Assembly (NCBI GenBank): GCA_963799105.1
Contig: CAWCVR010000015.1
Span: 62,001-126,000 of the forward strand
Origin: CAWCVR01 sp963799105
Lineage (GTDB): Bacteria; Acidobacteriota; Terriglobia; Bryobacterales; Bryobacteraceae
DNA: 64,000 nucleotides
Direction of reading: 5' to 3'
Part shown: in pieces, positions 35,112 through 43,128 of the stretch
Layout: each line of letters opens with the position of its first letter
Position numbering within the stretch: the first letter of the stretch is position 1
Program-made: the position numbers and the translations under genes
The notes under the pieces: model-generated
What the model was told of the DNA's origin: nothing
Databases searched by the model: none
What the model saw: the letters and a program-made list of their open reading frames with translations, nothing else

Positions 35112-35431
35112 ATCTCGGCCAGAGCGGCGGCGCCGCTTTCCACCGCCGCGGCCCGATCCTTGCGGCGGATCGCGCGCACCATCAACTTAACGTGCGGAAT
35201 CGCACGGGCCGCCCTTTCGTAAACCGGCACCAGCGCGGGCGCACGGTTGGCGGCATCGGCGCGGTAGCCTTGATACCGTGGACGGGCCATCTGGTGAATC
35301 TCGTACAGGCACTCGCCACCCGACTCCACGTGGTCGTCCCATCCACCCTGGTCCGGGCTTCGCAACGATTGCAGCATCCCGTGTATCAGAACCTTGGTGC
35401 TGTCGTATAGCATAAGATCGAGTCTCTCCAT
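35108..35431 (-). CDS. Hypothetical protein
   Basis: 107 residues from ATG 35431 (ATG 35413, preceded by GAGA, is an alternative). It reads MERLDLMLYDSTKVLIHGML at the start and has helical, charged character (ARPRYQGYRADAANRAPALV, KLMVRAIRRKDRAAAVE). No family recognised. Its stop overlaps the start of the 94-residue gene, which argues for real coding. It is divergent from the RRM gene. Confidence 0.45.
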   Translation of the reverse strand: MERLDLMLYDSTKVLIHGMLQSLRSPDQGGWDDHVESGGECLYEIHQMARPRYQGYRADAANRAPALVPVYERAARAIPHVKLMVRAIRRKDRAAAVESGAAALAEM

Positions 35432-35656
35432 TTTCAGGCTGGTTGCGTTCCCGAGTCGGTTAGGCGTCGGGGTAAACCGGGGGCGGGTGCGAGACTGGGT
35501 AGTGTAGATTCCCATTGTACCACTCCCCGGTCCATGCTAAACTTAATGCTGGATTTGATGATCCTGCCGATTCAAGGCCGACCTGTCTAGCAGTTCTCGC
35601 TAAATCTGTCCTCCTTCCCAATTAGCCGCCTTCAAATCAGAAAGGACGTTAAGAGA

Positions 35657-35950
35657 ATGAAGAACATTTTCGTAGGAAATCTCAGTTTTGCGGCGACGGA
35701 GGATACTATCCGTTCCCTGTTTGAAACTCACGGCTCGGTTGGACGCGTCAACATCGTCACGGACCGCGACACCGGCCAACCCAGGGGTTTTGGATTTGTC
35801 GAAATGGCCAACGATGGAGAAGGTGAGAAAGCCATCGCGGCGTTGAACGGGACGGATGTCGACGGTCGAACGCTCAATGTCAACGAAGCCCGTCCCAAGG
35901 CCGAGCGGTCGGGTGGCGGCGGCGGCGGCTTTGGCCGGAAGCGCTGGTAG
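35657..35950 (+). CDS. RRM-domain RNA-binding protein
   Basis: 97 residues. One RNA recognition motif occupies residues 3-80: RNP2 is IFVGNLSF and RNP1 is RGFGFVEM, with the expected spacing and aromatic residues for stacking RNA bases. A glycine-rich tail (GGGGGGFGRKRW) follows, as in the cyanobacterial Rbp and other bacterial cold- or stress-induced RRM proteins. Probably binds single-stranded RNA in the cytoplasm. AAAGGA lies upstream of the ATG, within a 140-base leader free of genes that could carry regulation. Confidence 0.93.
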   Translation: MKNIFVGNLSFAATEDTIRSLFETHGSVGRVNIVTDRDTGQPRGFGFVEMANDGEGEKAIAALNGTDVDGRTLNVNEARPKAERSGGGGGGFGRKRW

Positions 35951-35991
35951 GCGCTACGATCGCCTCCATTCGGGCCTCGCCTGAGGCCCCG

Positions 35992-36312
35992 TTATTCCCG
36001 CTCCGGCCGGTTCGAGAGTCGCCCAATCGGCCGGTTTCCTATAGGATCGAGCTCGACTACGAGACGGTCCCGCCGCTCGCTCCGCTGCCCCGCATCGCTT
36101 AGCTCGAATGTGAATCCCGAGGGAGCGTGCTCTTGCAGGAATAGGTTCGGAGATCGCAAGTGCTGCGCGAGATCCGCGTGGATGTTGGCGGTCTCCCCCA
36201 CATAGATCCAATGGCGCGCATCGGAGAGACCGTAAACGCCCGACGCCGGCGGTGCGTTCTTGTTGACCGACATCGCAGTGAAGGAGCGGTTTCCATGGTT
36301 GTTAAATGGCAC
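35992..36312 (-). CDS. GIY-YIG-like small protein
   Basis: 106 residues from a GTG with AGGAG about 10 bases upstream (ATG 36273 is a shorter alternative). The core SGVYGLSDARHWIYVGET with NIHADLAQHLRS matches the GIY-YIG nuclease fold as GVY...WIYVGET, and the conserved C-terminal glutamate is in DRLVVELDPIGNR. Relatives are single-domain GIY-YIG proteins of unknown target. It overlaps the preceding 74-residue ORF by 11 bases. Confidence 0.7.
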   Translation of the reverse strand: MPFNNHGNRSFTAMSVNKNAPPASGVYGLSDARHWIYVGETANIHADLAQHLRSPNLFLQEHAPSGFTFELSDAGQRSERRDRLVVELDPIGNRPIGRLSNRPERE

Positions 36313-36526
36313 TGTCTGGTTTCTCCTGCTTGAAATCCCGCCGGGCTACCGGGAGCCCGCCGGGTTCTTTTCCCGCGTGTTCCCGCTCGACGGTCCGCCC
36401 CTCGCCTCCCCACCCGCGGTTCGGGTAAACCCAGAAGAGTATTCGATGGCGCCACGACTCCGGCGGCTCAAGGCGGCCCGGACTACGCTGCCCTTGCGCG
36501 GAGTGCATCGAGACTGGATTGCTCAT
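36302..36526 (-). CDS. Hypothetical small protein with strong start signal
   Basis: 74 residues from ATG 36526, preceded by AGGAGGGG with 2-5 base spacing, one of the best ribosome binding sites in the window. Composition is basic and proline/glycine rich (PPESWRHRILFWVYPNRGWG, EREHAGKEPGGLPVARRDF). No family recognised. It overlaps the GIY-YIG gene, so it might be a leader ORF coupled to it rather than a functional protein. Confidence 0.4.
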   Translation of the reverse strand: MSNPVSMHSAQGQRSPGRLEPPESWRHRILFWVYPNRGWGGEGRTVEREHAGKEPGGLPVARRDFKQEKPDSAI

Positions 36527-37094
36527 CGCCCCTCCTGACAAGGCCGGAAGCCCCGCCGGCCGGTTCCGCGTCCATCGAGTATGTGGGGATGTCGTGGAGC
36601 GACACTGTAACCCTTCTGTAATTGGCCAAGTCTTCGACCGCGCAGTTTTGCGCCTTTATACGCGACCGTTCACAGCCGCGAGCGATAGCGCCAACTCACT
36701 CGGTCATGGATCTGGGCTAAGAAGGAAAACCCGGCCGAATCGACTTAGTTCGAATCGTCCGTGGATTGGGCGGGAGTGCTCAGTCAGCTTTGAATGTAGA
36801 TGAACCGTATCCGCTTGTCAAGAAGAACCCGCGCGGCCGGCCGGGTTCTGCCCGCCGCGAAAAGCCGGGTCGCCGTGAAATCCTGCGAAAAATTTGCAAC
36901 TATTCGCGACTTTGTGGGCGGTGAACTGATATACTTCCTTCGGGCCTGAGTGTTGTGGCCCCGTCCAGGGATTCCTCGCATGTTTCTTGCGGGCCCTGAA
37001 ATTGCCGCCTTTGCCGGTTCTCGCCATCGATTCCGGACCGCAATCCCGGTAGCCAGCCCTTAGGGAAGGTCCGGCAGACAGGAAGGAGCCGGCC
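36527..37094. other. Intergenic, dispersed repeat, no gene seen
   Basis: No convincing gene. At 36630-36657 a 28-base segment (GTCTTCGACCGCGCAGTTTT plus GCGCCTTT) matches 21151-21178 at about 23 of 28 positions, suggesting a dispersed element family. Sequence at 36893-36935 is locally A+T rich and may hold the promoter for the small gene at 37095. Confidence 0.4.
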
Positions 37095-37304
37095 GTGAGC
37101 CAGTCGTTCACATTCATCGATGCCGCCGGGAACCAGGCGCAATACACGGTGTACGAACGCGATCGCCACGACGAATTTTACTGGTCCACCGACCACGGGG
37201 ACCATGGATTCGCCCCCTCATACCTCCAGGCCCAGGATCGCGCGAGAACCGTCCTGAAGGCCAGCATGGCGGTCAGACGAAGATCCGGCCAGGCACACCG
37301 CTAG
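37095..37304 (+). CDS. Hypothetical small protein
   Basis: 69 residues from a GTG preceded by GGAAGGAG. It reads MSQSFTFIDAAGNQAQYTVY near the start, giving a possible beta-hairpin, then an acidic/histidine patch (RHDEFYWSTDHGDHGF) and a basic helix (QDRARTVLKASMAVRRRSG). No family recognised. It precedes the radical SAM gene by about 60 bases in the same direction. Confidence 0.5.
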   Translation: MSQSFTFIDAAGNQAQYTVYERDRHDEFYWSTDHGDHGFAPSYLQAQDRARTVLKASMAVRRRSGQAHR

Positions 37305-37367
37305 CTGTCCTGGTTTTAGCGCGGGAATCCGGGCATGAAGTTTGCCAGACGAGAGGAGAGAGACTGC

Positions 37368-39036
37368 ATGAGACCGAACGAGCGGACGGAGCCCGGCTCC
37401 GCCCTCACCGCTCCGGGCGCCGCGCCCGAGACTCCGTCAGACGCGCCTTCGATACGAATCCTGCTCTACTGCCCCGACAACGGCGTGACCCGGAATTTCA
37501 TGCCGCACCTGTGGATGTTCCTGCTGCAGTCGCTCACGCCGCCGAACCACGAGGTGCGGCTGATAGACGGCAATACCCAGCCTATGAGCGACGGCGAACT
37601 GGTGCGCTATGTCGTCGAGAACAAGATCGGCCTGGTGGGGATCGGCGCCATGACCCGCATGATCGCCAAGGCGTACCGCGTCGCCGATGCGGTGCGGGGC
37701 GCCGGCGTGCCGGTCGTCATGGGCGGTCCCCACGTGACCGAGGTCCCCGATGAAGCCCTCGGCCGGGATGGCGGCGTGCGGCATGCCGACGCGGTGGCCC
37801 TGGGCGAGGCCGACGAGACCTGGCCTCGCATCGTGGAAGACGCGGCCCGCGGCGCATTGAAGGAAGTCTACGCCCCGGTGGATGCGCTTGGGAAGGACCG
37901 CAAGCCGAGTCTGGACAAGTACCCCGCCATCCCGTGGGAGTCGCTCGATATCGGCCAATTCAACCGCATCCCCAACGCGGTTCGGGCGTTTTTTCACCGG
38001 ATGCAATGGGGCTGGGAGACGTTTCACATCATTCCCATCGAAAGCGGGCGCGGCTGCCCGTATGGCTGCGAGTTCTGCACCGTAACCGGGTTCTTCGGCG
38101 ATTCCATCCGCTTCCGGTCGAACCAGAGCATCGTGGACGAAATGCTCCGGCTGAAGGCGCGCGCGCGGCGCTCGTCGGGGGAGATCGCGGTTTTCTTCGT
38201 CGACGATAATTTCGCCATCAATGTGAAGCGCACCAAGGCGTTGCTGCGCGACATCATTGCGGCGGGCGCGCAACTCTCGTGGGTGGGCCAGATCAGCGCC
38301 AATCTTCTTCGCGACGAGGAACTGGTGGACCTGATCGCGGAATCCGGCGGCAAATGGATTTTCATCGGCATGGAGTCGCTGGACCCGGCGAACCTCGCCA
38401 GCGTCAATAAGAGTTTCAACAAGCCGGGCGAGTTTGCCGAGGTGCTGCGACCGGCTCGCCAAGCGGCACGTCTACGCCATCACGTCCTTCATTTTCGGGC
38501 TCGACAACGATACTCCCGGCGTCGCGGGCCGCACCCTGGAGCAGATTCGCGATTGGCCCCCGGGGCTGCCGGTATTCGGACAGATCACCCCGTTCCCGGC
38601 GACTCCTCTCTATAAGCGCCTCGAGAGGGAAGGCCGTTTGACGCGGCCCCGGCACTGGCTGGAGTTCGCGCCGTTTCAAATGGCGCACACGCCTCTCAGG
38701 ATGAGCGTCCCCGAAGTGCAGGCCGAAGTCCGCGGCGCCTGGTTGAACTCCTATAGCGCCGCGGCCACGGCCAGGGCGATCGATTCCATGTCGGGCGAGC
38801 CGGTTCCTTACAAGATCAGCCACATGGTGGCGCGGATATTCTTCCGCGGGATTTACTTCCCACCGAAGGGCGCGTGGGGATGGCTGAAGGTGATCGCGGC
38901 AAACCGGGGTTCAATCTTCCGCATCGTGAAGGACGCCTTCATCCGGTGGAACGGAACACCGCCTTCGCGGGAAGCCGGCGGGGTGGGCATTCGGGAGATC
39001 GCGCTACCGATCGAGGACGCGGCCGATCCGAACTGA
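37368..39036 (+). pseudogene. B12-binding radical SAM protein, frameshifted
   Basis: The start ATG 37368 (GAGGAGAG upstream) is preferred to 37335. Frame one encodes a B12-binding-like domain (about 20-150; VGIGAMTRMIAKAYRVADAV, VVMGGPHVTEVPDEAL) and the radical SAM core with CPYGCEFC, the CxxxCxxC cluster ligand, near residue 230. The frame breaks near 38449: removing one C joins EFAEVL to DRLAKRHVYAITSFIFGLDN, restoring about 555 residues including a C-terminal DUF4070-like region. Such enzymes (hopanoid or lipid methylase-like) modify unactivated carbons; the substrate is unknown. Both parts are well conserved, so a one-base error is likely. Confidence 0.85.
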
Positions 39037-39091
39037 GGGTTTCCGCGGCGCTCTACGTGGCGCCGTTGGAGCCGGATGGATGATTCGGGAT

Positions 39092-39529
39092 TCAAGCCGC
39101 TTTTTCGACGCCCACCACCAGGCGCTTTCCCAACGCCTCGAGCGCTTCCCTGATTCGCGGCAGCTTGGTGGGGTGTCTGGGATCCAGCATACGCCGCACT
39201 TCCTTCTCGTCGCAATCGAGTTTTCGCGCCAACTGCACGTTGGACATTCCAGCCTCTTGCATCGCAAGATAGAGGGCCGCCTTCGCTGCCATCTGCGCCG
39301 GTACCGGGACTGGCCGCTCGCCCCGCGCGGCTTTGGACGCCTTTGGAATCTTCCCCCCGCGGGCAATCCTCCCGGCGATCGCCTCCTCCAGGCAATCCGC
39401 CGCCTGCCAGACCGCGTCCTTGTCTCCATTCCCTTGTGTGATTGCCTCCGGGACGTCCCGGAACGTGACCACCAGGATTCCCGGCTTCTCTCCTCGCTCA
39501 AATTTCGCTGGGTACACGAACGTCCGCAC
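39092..39529 (-). CDS. hicB: HicB-like antitoxin
   Basis: 145 residues from a GTG with GGAGG 5 bases upstream. The N-terminal part is the degenerate RNase-H-like HicB fold (MRTFVYPAKFERGEKPGILV, TFRDVPEAITQGNGDKDAVW, LEEAIAGRI). The C-terminal part is a helix-turn-helix (AALYLAMQEAGMSNVQLARK, DEKEVRRMLDP) for autoregulation of the operon. It follows hicA by 10 bases. Confidence 0.88.
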   Translation of the reverse strand: MRTFVYPAKFERGEKPGILVVTFRDVPEAITQGNGDKDAVWQAADCLEEAIAGRIARGGKIPKASKAARGERPVPVPAQMAAKAALYLAMQEAGMSNVQLARKLDCDEKEVRRMLDPRHPTKLPRIREALEALGKRLVVGVEKAA

Positions 39530-39539
39530 GGCTGCCTCC

Positions 39540-39755
39540 TTACTCGATGTCTTTCCGGCTCAGGCCAAGCTGTCCGAGCATCTTGTGATAGGCGCGTTTG
39601 TCGATCTCGTCCTTCAGGTCGCGCACCGTGGTCATCTCCGGCCCATAGTAGAGAAGTCCGTGGCTGCCCTTGCCGCGATGGGCCACAAACCGGACTTCGA
39701 CATGACGCGTTTTGCCCAAAGCGTGGATGCGCCGCACAAACTCGTTGCCTCTCAC
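39540..39755 (-). CDS. hicA: HicA-like toxin
   Basis: 71 residues from a GTG at 39755; further upstream codons (TTG 39791) are possible but lack a ribosome binding site. The double-stranded-RNA-binding-like HicA fold is seen in VRGNEFVRRIHALGK, VRFVAHRGKGSHGLLYYG with the catalytic histidine in GSHG, and YHKMLGQLGL at the end. HicA cleaves mRNA when HicB is degraded. Toxin-first order and tight spacing support a module. The DLKDEI segment is atypical of the TVP-type core, so it is a divergent member. Confidence 0.75.
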   Translation of the reverse strand: MRGNEFVRRIHALGKTRHVEVRFVAHRGKGSHGLLYYGPEMTTVRDLKDEIDKRAYHKMLGQLGLSRKDIE

Positions 39756-39920
39756 TGTCTCTAGTGTCGGACAAAAATGTCCTAGCTGCAAGGAGGATTC
39801 CTAGCGGCAGGGGCCGCCCGGGGAACGTATGGGTCGCGATCAGCCTGTGGGCAGGCCAGCCCAAGCCGCACCGGAACTTGCGGAAACAGGTTACAGTGAG
39901 CCTTTACCGGAGGATGAGAT

Positions 39921-40454
39921 ATGGAACCTGGGAGCGCTGGTGCGACGGCGCTGGAAGCGGATTGGCGCCGGATTCTGAGGGATCGTCTGCCGAGTTACGG
40001 CCACCGGAACTGGATTGTGGTTGCGGACGCCGCGTATCCGGCGCAATCCAGTCCGGGGATCGAGACCGTGGCGACCGGGGCCGGGCAAGTCGAAGTCCTC
40101 GAGGAAGTACTCGACGCTGTCGCCGCCTCGCTGCACGTGCGGCCCATCGTCTACTGCGACCGGGAACTGGAATATGTGGCGGAGGCCGATGCTCCCGGCG
40201 TCGATCGGTATCGCGCGCGCCTGGCCGAACTGGCGCGCCATTTGGATTGCAGGTTCCCGCCCCACGAGGAGATCATTTCCATGCTGGACCGGGCCGGCGC
40301 CACCTTCCGCATCCTCATCCTCAAGACAACGCTCGCGATCCCTTACACCTCGGTCTTCGTCAATCTGGATTGCGCCTACTGGACCGCCGAGGCCGAGCGA
40401 AGGCTACGCGCTTCCCTGGCGGCCCATCCGGCGTTGCCTTCAAACTCCCGGTGA
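39921..40454 (+). CDS. RbsD/FucU-like protein
   Basis: 177 residues with GGAGG before the ATG. GHRNWIVVADAAYPAQSSPG (about 27-46) matches the RbsD/FucU sugar mutarotase start (GHxDxIVIADAxxP), VLEEVLDAVAA lies mid-protein, and RILILKTTLAIPYTSVFVNL near the end matches the (R/K)TxxxxPYxxVxL signature. The family interconverts anomers of ribose or fucose. An N-terminal 20-residue extension and the diverged TGE segment (KTTLAIPYT) leave catalytic competence open. No sugar transport or kinase genes are adjacent. Confidence 0.6.
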   Translation: MEPGSAGATALEADWRRILRDRLPSYGHRNWIVVADAAYPAQSSPGIETVATGAGQVEVLEEVLDAVAASLHVRPIVYCDRELEYVAEADAPGVDRYRARLAELARHLDCRFPPHEEIISMLDRAGATFRILILKTTLAIPYTSVFVNLDCAYWTAEAERRLRASLAAHPALPSNSR

Positions 40455-40496
40455 AGCCTCTCAAGGGGGCGCCGGGCCCCCCAGAAGCGAGGCGTT

Positions 40497-40592
40497 CTAC
40501 TCGGCCTTGCGGTGGCGGCGGCGCAGCACGATGACCGCACCGAACAGCACGACGGCTACCGCGCAGACTATGCGAATGGTGCTCGAATCCAT
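40497..40592 (-). CDS. Very small membrane protein downstream of tadC
   Basis: 31 residues: MDSSTIRIVCAVAVVLFGAV then IVLRRRHRKAE. One transmembrane helix followed by a strongly basic tail, with AAGGA 9 bases before the ATG. It begins 34 bases after the tadC stop in the same direction, so it may belong to the tad operon. No family recognised; the positive tail suggests an N-out/C-in topology. Confidence 0.5.
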   Translation of the reverse strand: MDSSTIRIVCAVAVVLFGAVIVLRRRHRKAE

Positions 40593-40625
40593 AGCGGGTA
40601 TCCTTTCTTGTTCCCTTATCGGCCG

Positions 40626-41543
40626 CTACATGTTTTCTATGAACGGAATCAGATCGCGAATCAGGTGAGTGAGCACCGGGCCCACCGTCACCGCGAACAG
40701 CGACGGCAGGACGCAGAAGAATATCGGAAACACCAGCTTGACGGCCAGCTTCGATGCCCGTTCCTCGGCCCGCTGCCGGGCCATCTGGCGTAAGTAGTCG
40801 GCGTGACCGCGCAGGCTTTGCGCGATGCTCGTGCCGAAGCGGTCGGTCTGCACCAGCACGGCCACCAGCTTCTTCAAGTCTTCCACCCCGGTCCGGTCCG
40901 CCAGGTTGTGCAGAGCGTCGGCGCGGCGGTTGCCGGCGCGCAACTCCAGGTTCATGACGGTGAACTCGTCGGAGATCTCCGGATGCGCCGCCAGCAGTTC
41001 TTTGGCCACCTGCAGGGTGGTCTGGTCGATGCCCAGACCCGATTCCACGCAGATCACCATCAGGTCCAGCGCATTGGGCAGCCCTCTCTCGATGGCGTGC
41101 TGGCGCCGCCCGATCCGCCACAACAGGTACTGCATGGGCGCAATGTAGCCCATCGCCACGGCCGCCCCCACCCCCAGCGCCGCGTTGGTCGTCTCGGCCC
41201 CGGCGCGCATCGCGATCCCCGCCGCCGCCACGCCGAACGCCGCCGCCGCCACCGTCCGCGCCCCCTGAAAATAGCGCGGGGCGCTGGGATGGCGAATGCC
41301 CGCCCGCACCAGCCGGCGCTTCAACAACGGCAGTCCCTTGGACGACGCCGGCAGCGCCGCGCCGATACGGCTCACCAGTTCGCGCCAGATGAGCGCCGGC
41401 GAGGGCACCTCCTTCGGCACCAGGCGCGGCTCCGGCGCCAGCCGCTCGAGCGCCCGCGCCCTACGCTCGTCCAGCAGGATCGCGAGCGCCGCCGTCCCCG
41501 CGGCGACCAGCAGAAATACCGCCACCGTGAATACCTGGACCAT
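40626..41543 (-). CDS. tadC: Tad secretion inner-membrane protein TadC
   Basis: 305 residues with a T2SSF (GspF-like) domain at about 165-290: LPNALDLMVICVESGLGIDQ, LRAGNRRADALHNLADRTGV, VLVQTDRFGTSIAQSLRGHA. Transmembrane helices near 4-22, 93-140 and 270-295. With TadB it forms the inner-membrane platform of the Flp pilus machine, on which the ATPase TadA acts. It follows tadB by 34 bases; the last member of the minus-strand cpaB-tadA-tadB-tadC group apart from the 31-residue ORF. Confidence 0.93.
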   Translation of the reverse strand: MVQVFTVAVFLLVAAGTAALAILLDERRARALERLAPEPRLVPKEVPSPALIWRELVSRIGAALPASSKGLPLLKRRLVRAGIRHPSAPRYFQGARTVAAAAFGVAAAGIAMRAGAETTNAALGVGAAVAMGYIAPMQYLLWRIGRRQHAIERGLPNALDLMVICVESGLGIDQTTLQVAKELLAAHPEISDEFTVMNLELRAGNRRADALHNLADRTGVEDLKKLVAVLVQTDRFGTSIAQSLRGHADYLRQMARQRAEERASKLAVKLVFPIFFCVLPSLFAVTVGPVLTHLIRDLIPFIENM

Positions 41544-41577
41544 GTCGTCACACCTCGCTCGGTCACGCCTCGCCCGA

Positions 41578-42546
41578 TCACACCTCGAACGTCACAATCT
41601 TGCGGATAATCAGGTAGCCGATCAATTGCAGCCCCAGGGCGCCCGCCATCAGCTCGTGGCCCATCGGATCGTCGATGAAGAATCGCGCGTATTGCGGGTT
41701 GACCACGAACATCAGCGCCGCGACGGCCATGGGGATGGCCGCCAGAATTCTCCCCGACATCAGGCCCTGGGCGCTGACCGCGCGGATGCGCGCCCGCAGT
41801 TTGAAACGCTCGCGGATCAACTGCGCCAGCTTATCCAGCAGTTCCGCCAGGTTCCCGCCGGTGCGCTTCTGCAGCAGCACCGCCGAGACGAAGAACTGCA
41901 CGTCCATCGACGGCACCCGGGAAGTGAGCTTGCGCAGCACGATATCCAGAGGCTGCCCCAGGTTCTGCTCCTCGAAGACGCGGCGGAATTCCGCCCCCAC
42001 CGGGTCGCTGAATTCCTTGTGCGCCATCTCGATGGCCACCGAGTAGGCGTGCCCGGCCCGCATCGATCGCGAGATGAACTCCAGGCAGTCGGGGAACTGG
42101 CCCTCGAATTCGAACACGCGGAGCCGCGCCTTGCGCCGCACATATGCGAGCGGCAGGCTCCCGGCCACCGCGCCCGCCGCCAGCGCCGCCAGTGGCATGG
42201 AGTTTCCCAGGAACAGCGTGACCCCCGCGAAACCGCCCAGGAACAGGCCCAGCGAGCGGTGCAGCAACCCCGCCGGTCCCCACTTGAGAGCGGCGGTTTC
42301 CAGCAGCCGCGCGGCGGCCGCTTTGAGACGCAGCCTCTCCAGCAGCCGCGCCGTCAGGCGGCCGCGCGCTTCGCTCGCCGCCGCGATCAGACGCGGCTGC
42401 CCGCGCCGCCCCTCCGCCGGCGCTTCGTGCGCGCGCGTCCCCAACCGGCGCACCGCCACCGCCGCGTCGCGCCTTTCCATCCGGCGGGCGGCCAGGGAGT
42501 AGGTCAGCACGCCGGTCGCGGCGGTCAACAGAAACAGGGTCAACAT
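41578..42546 (-). CDS. tadB: Tad secretion inner-membrane protein TadB
   Basis: 322 residues from ATG 42546. The start MLTLFLLTAATG is shared with four upstream 66-residue ORFs. The T2SSF domain occupies about 145-275 (FPDCLEFISRSMRAGHAYSV, RVFEEQNLGQPLDIVL, VLLQKRTGGNLAELLDKLA), with helices near 93-130 and 280-320. Partner of TadC in the pilus platform. Its ATG lies within the stop of the last micro-ORF (ATGTTGA overlap), so translation probably depends on ribosomes arriving from upstream. No independent Shine-Dalgarno is apparent. Confidence 0.93.
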   Translation of the reverse strand: MLTLFLLTAATGVLTYSLAARRMERRDAAVAVRRLGTRAHEAPAEGRRGQPRLIAAASEARGRLTARLLERLRLKAAAARLLETAALKWGPAGLLHRSLGLFLGGFAGVTLFLGNSMPLAALAAGAVAGSLPLAYVRRKARLRVFEFEGQFPDCLEFISRSMRAGHAYSVAIEMAHKEFSDPVGAEFRRVFEEQNLGQPLDIVLRKLTSRVPSMDVQFFVSAVLLQKRTGGNLAELLDKLAQLIRERFKLRARIRAVSAQGLMSGRILAAIPMAVAALMFVVNPQYARFFIDDPMGHELMAGALGLQLIGYLIIRKIVTFEV

Positions 42547-42740
42547 AGCGGGTCTCCGATCTCTATCGCTTCCTCGATCACGTTCAGCGGCAGGCCTCCG
42601 TCCGCCCCGCCCGGCGCCCCGAGCGGCATGCGGTTCCCCGCCGGCCGCCACGCGAGCGCGCCGCCCCCCGCCCGAGCCGCGCCGGTGCGCGAGCGGGCCG
42701 GCGCCCCGGTGGCGGCGGTCAACAGAAACAGGGTCAACAT
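42540..42740 (-). CDS. Tandem 66-residue ORF, copy A (tadB-proximal)
   Basis: 66 residues. The first 12 (MLTLFLLTAATG) copy the tadB start; the middle is arginine/alanine/proline rich (APARSRTGAARAGGGALAWR); the end (LPLNVIEEAIEIGDPLC) copies the tadA C-terminus. The stop TGA overlaps the tadB ATG in ATGTTGA. Copy A is the most diverged in its centre (PGGADGG in place of LGAADGS). Start and stop are both embedded in seven-base overlaps, so it would be made by coupled reinitiation if expressed. Confidence 0.55.
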   Translation of the reverse strand: MLTLFLLTAATGAPARSRTGAARAGGGALAWRPAGNRMPLGAPGGADGGLPLNVIEEAIEIGDPLC

Positions 42741-42934
42741 AGCGGGTCTCCGATCTCTATCGCTTCCTCGATCATGTCCGGCGGCAGGCTTCCGTCCGCC
42801 GCGCCCAGCGCCCCGAGCGGCATGCGGTTCCCCGCCGGCCGCCGCGCGGGCGCGCCGTCCCCCGCCCGAGCCGCGCCGGTGCGCGAGCGGGCCGCCGCCC
42901 CGGTGGCGGCGGTCAACAGAAACAGGGTCAACAT
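42734..42934 (-). CDS. Tandem 66-residue ORF, copy B
   Basis: 66 residues, differing from copy C by a single residue (Ala instead of Pro at position 14). Opens MLTLFLLTAATGAAARSRTG and closes LPPDMIEEAIEIGDPLC. Overlaps copy A and copy C by the same ATGTTGA. Only about three base changes separate B and C over 194 bases, indicating recent duplication or gene conversion. Confidence 0.55.
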   Translation of the reverse strand: MLTLFLLTAATGAAARSRTGAARAGDGAPARRPAGNRMPLGALGAADGSLPPDMIEEAIEIGDPLC

Positions 42935-43128
42935 AACGGGTCTCCGATCTCTATCGCTTCCTCGATCATGTCCGGCGGCAGGCTTCCGTCCGCTGCGCCC
43001 AGCGCCCCGAGCGGCATGCGGTTCCCCGCCGGCCGCCGCGCGGGCGCGCCGTCCCCCGCCCGAGCCGCGCCGGTGCGCGAGCGGGCCGGCGCCCCGGTGG
43101 CGGCGGTCAACAGAAACAGGGTCAACAT
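42928..43128 (-). CDS. Tandem 66-residue ORF, copy C
   Basis: 66 residues, nearly identical to copy B. Opens MLTLFLLTAATGAPARSRTG, with the shared centre NRMPLGALGAADGS and the tadA-like end. The hydrophobic first 11 residues are too short to span a membrane alone; the rest is positively charged then acidic at the end (EEAIEIGD). Confidence 0.55.
   Translation of the reverse strand: MLTLFLLTAATGAPARSRTGAARAGDGAPARRPAGNRMPLGALGAADGSLPPDMIEEAIEIGDPLC

Noticed and set aside
39080..40534. 484-codon open frame on the plus strand
   Set aside because: It covers HicAB on the other strand and the RbsD/FucU-like gene in another frame; no recognisable domain.
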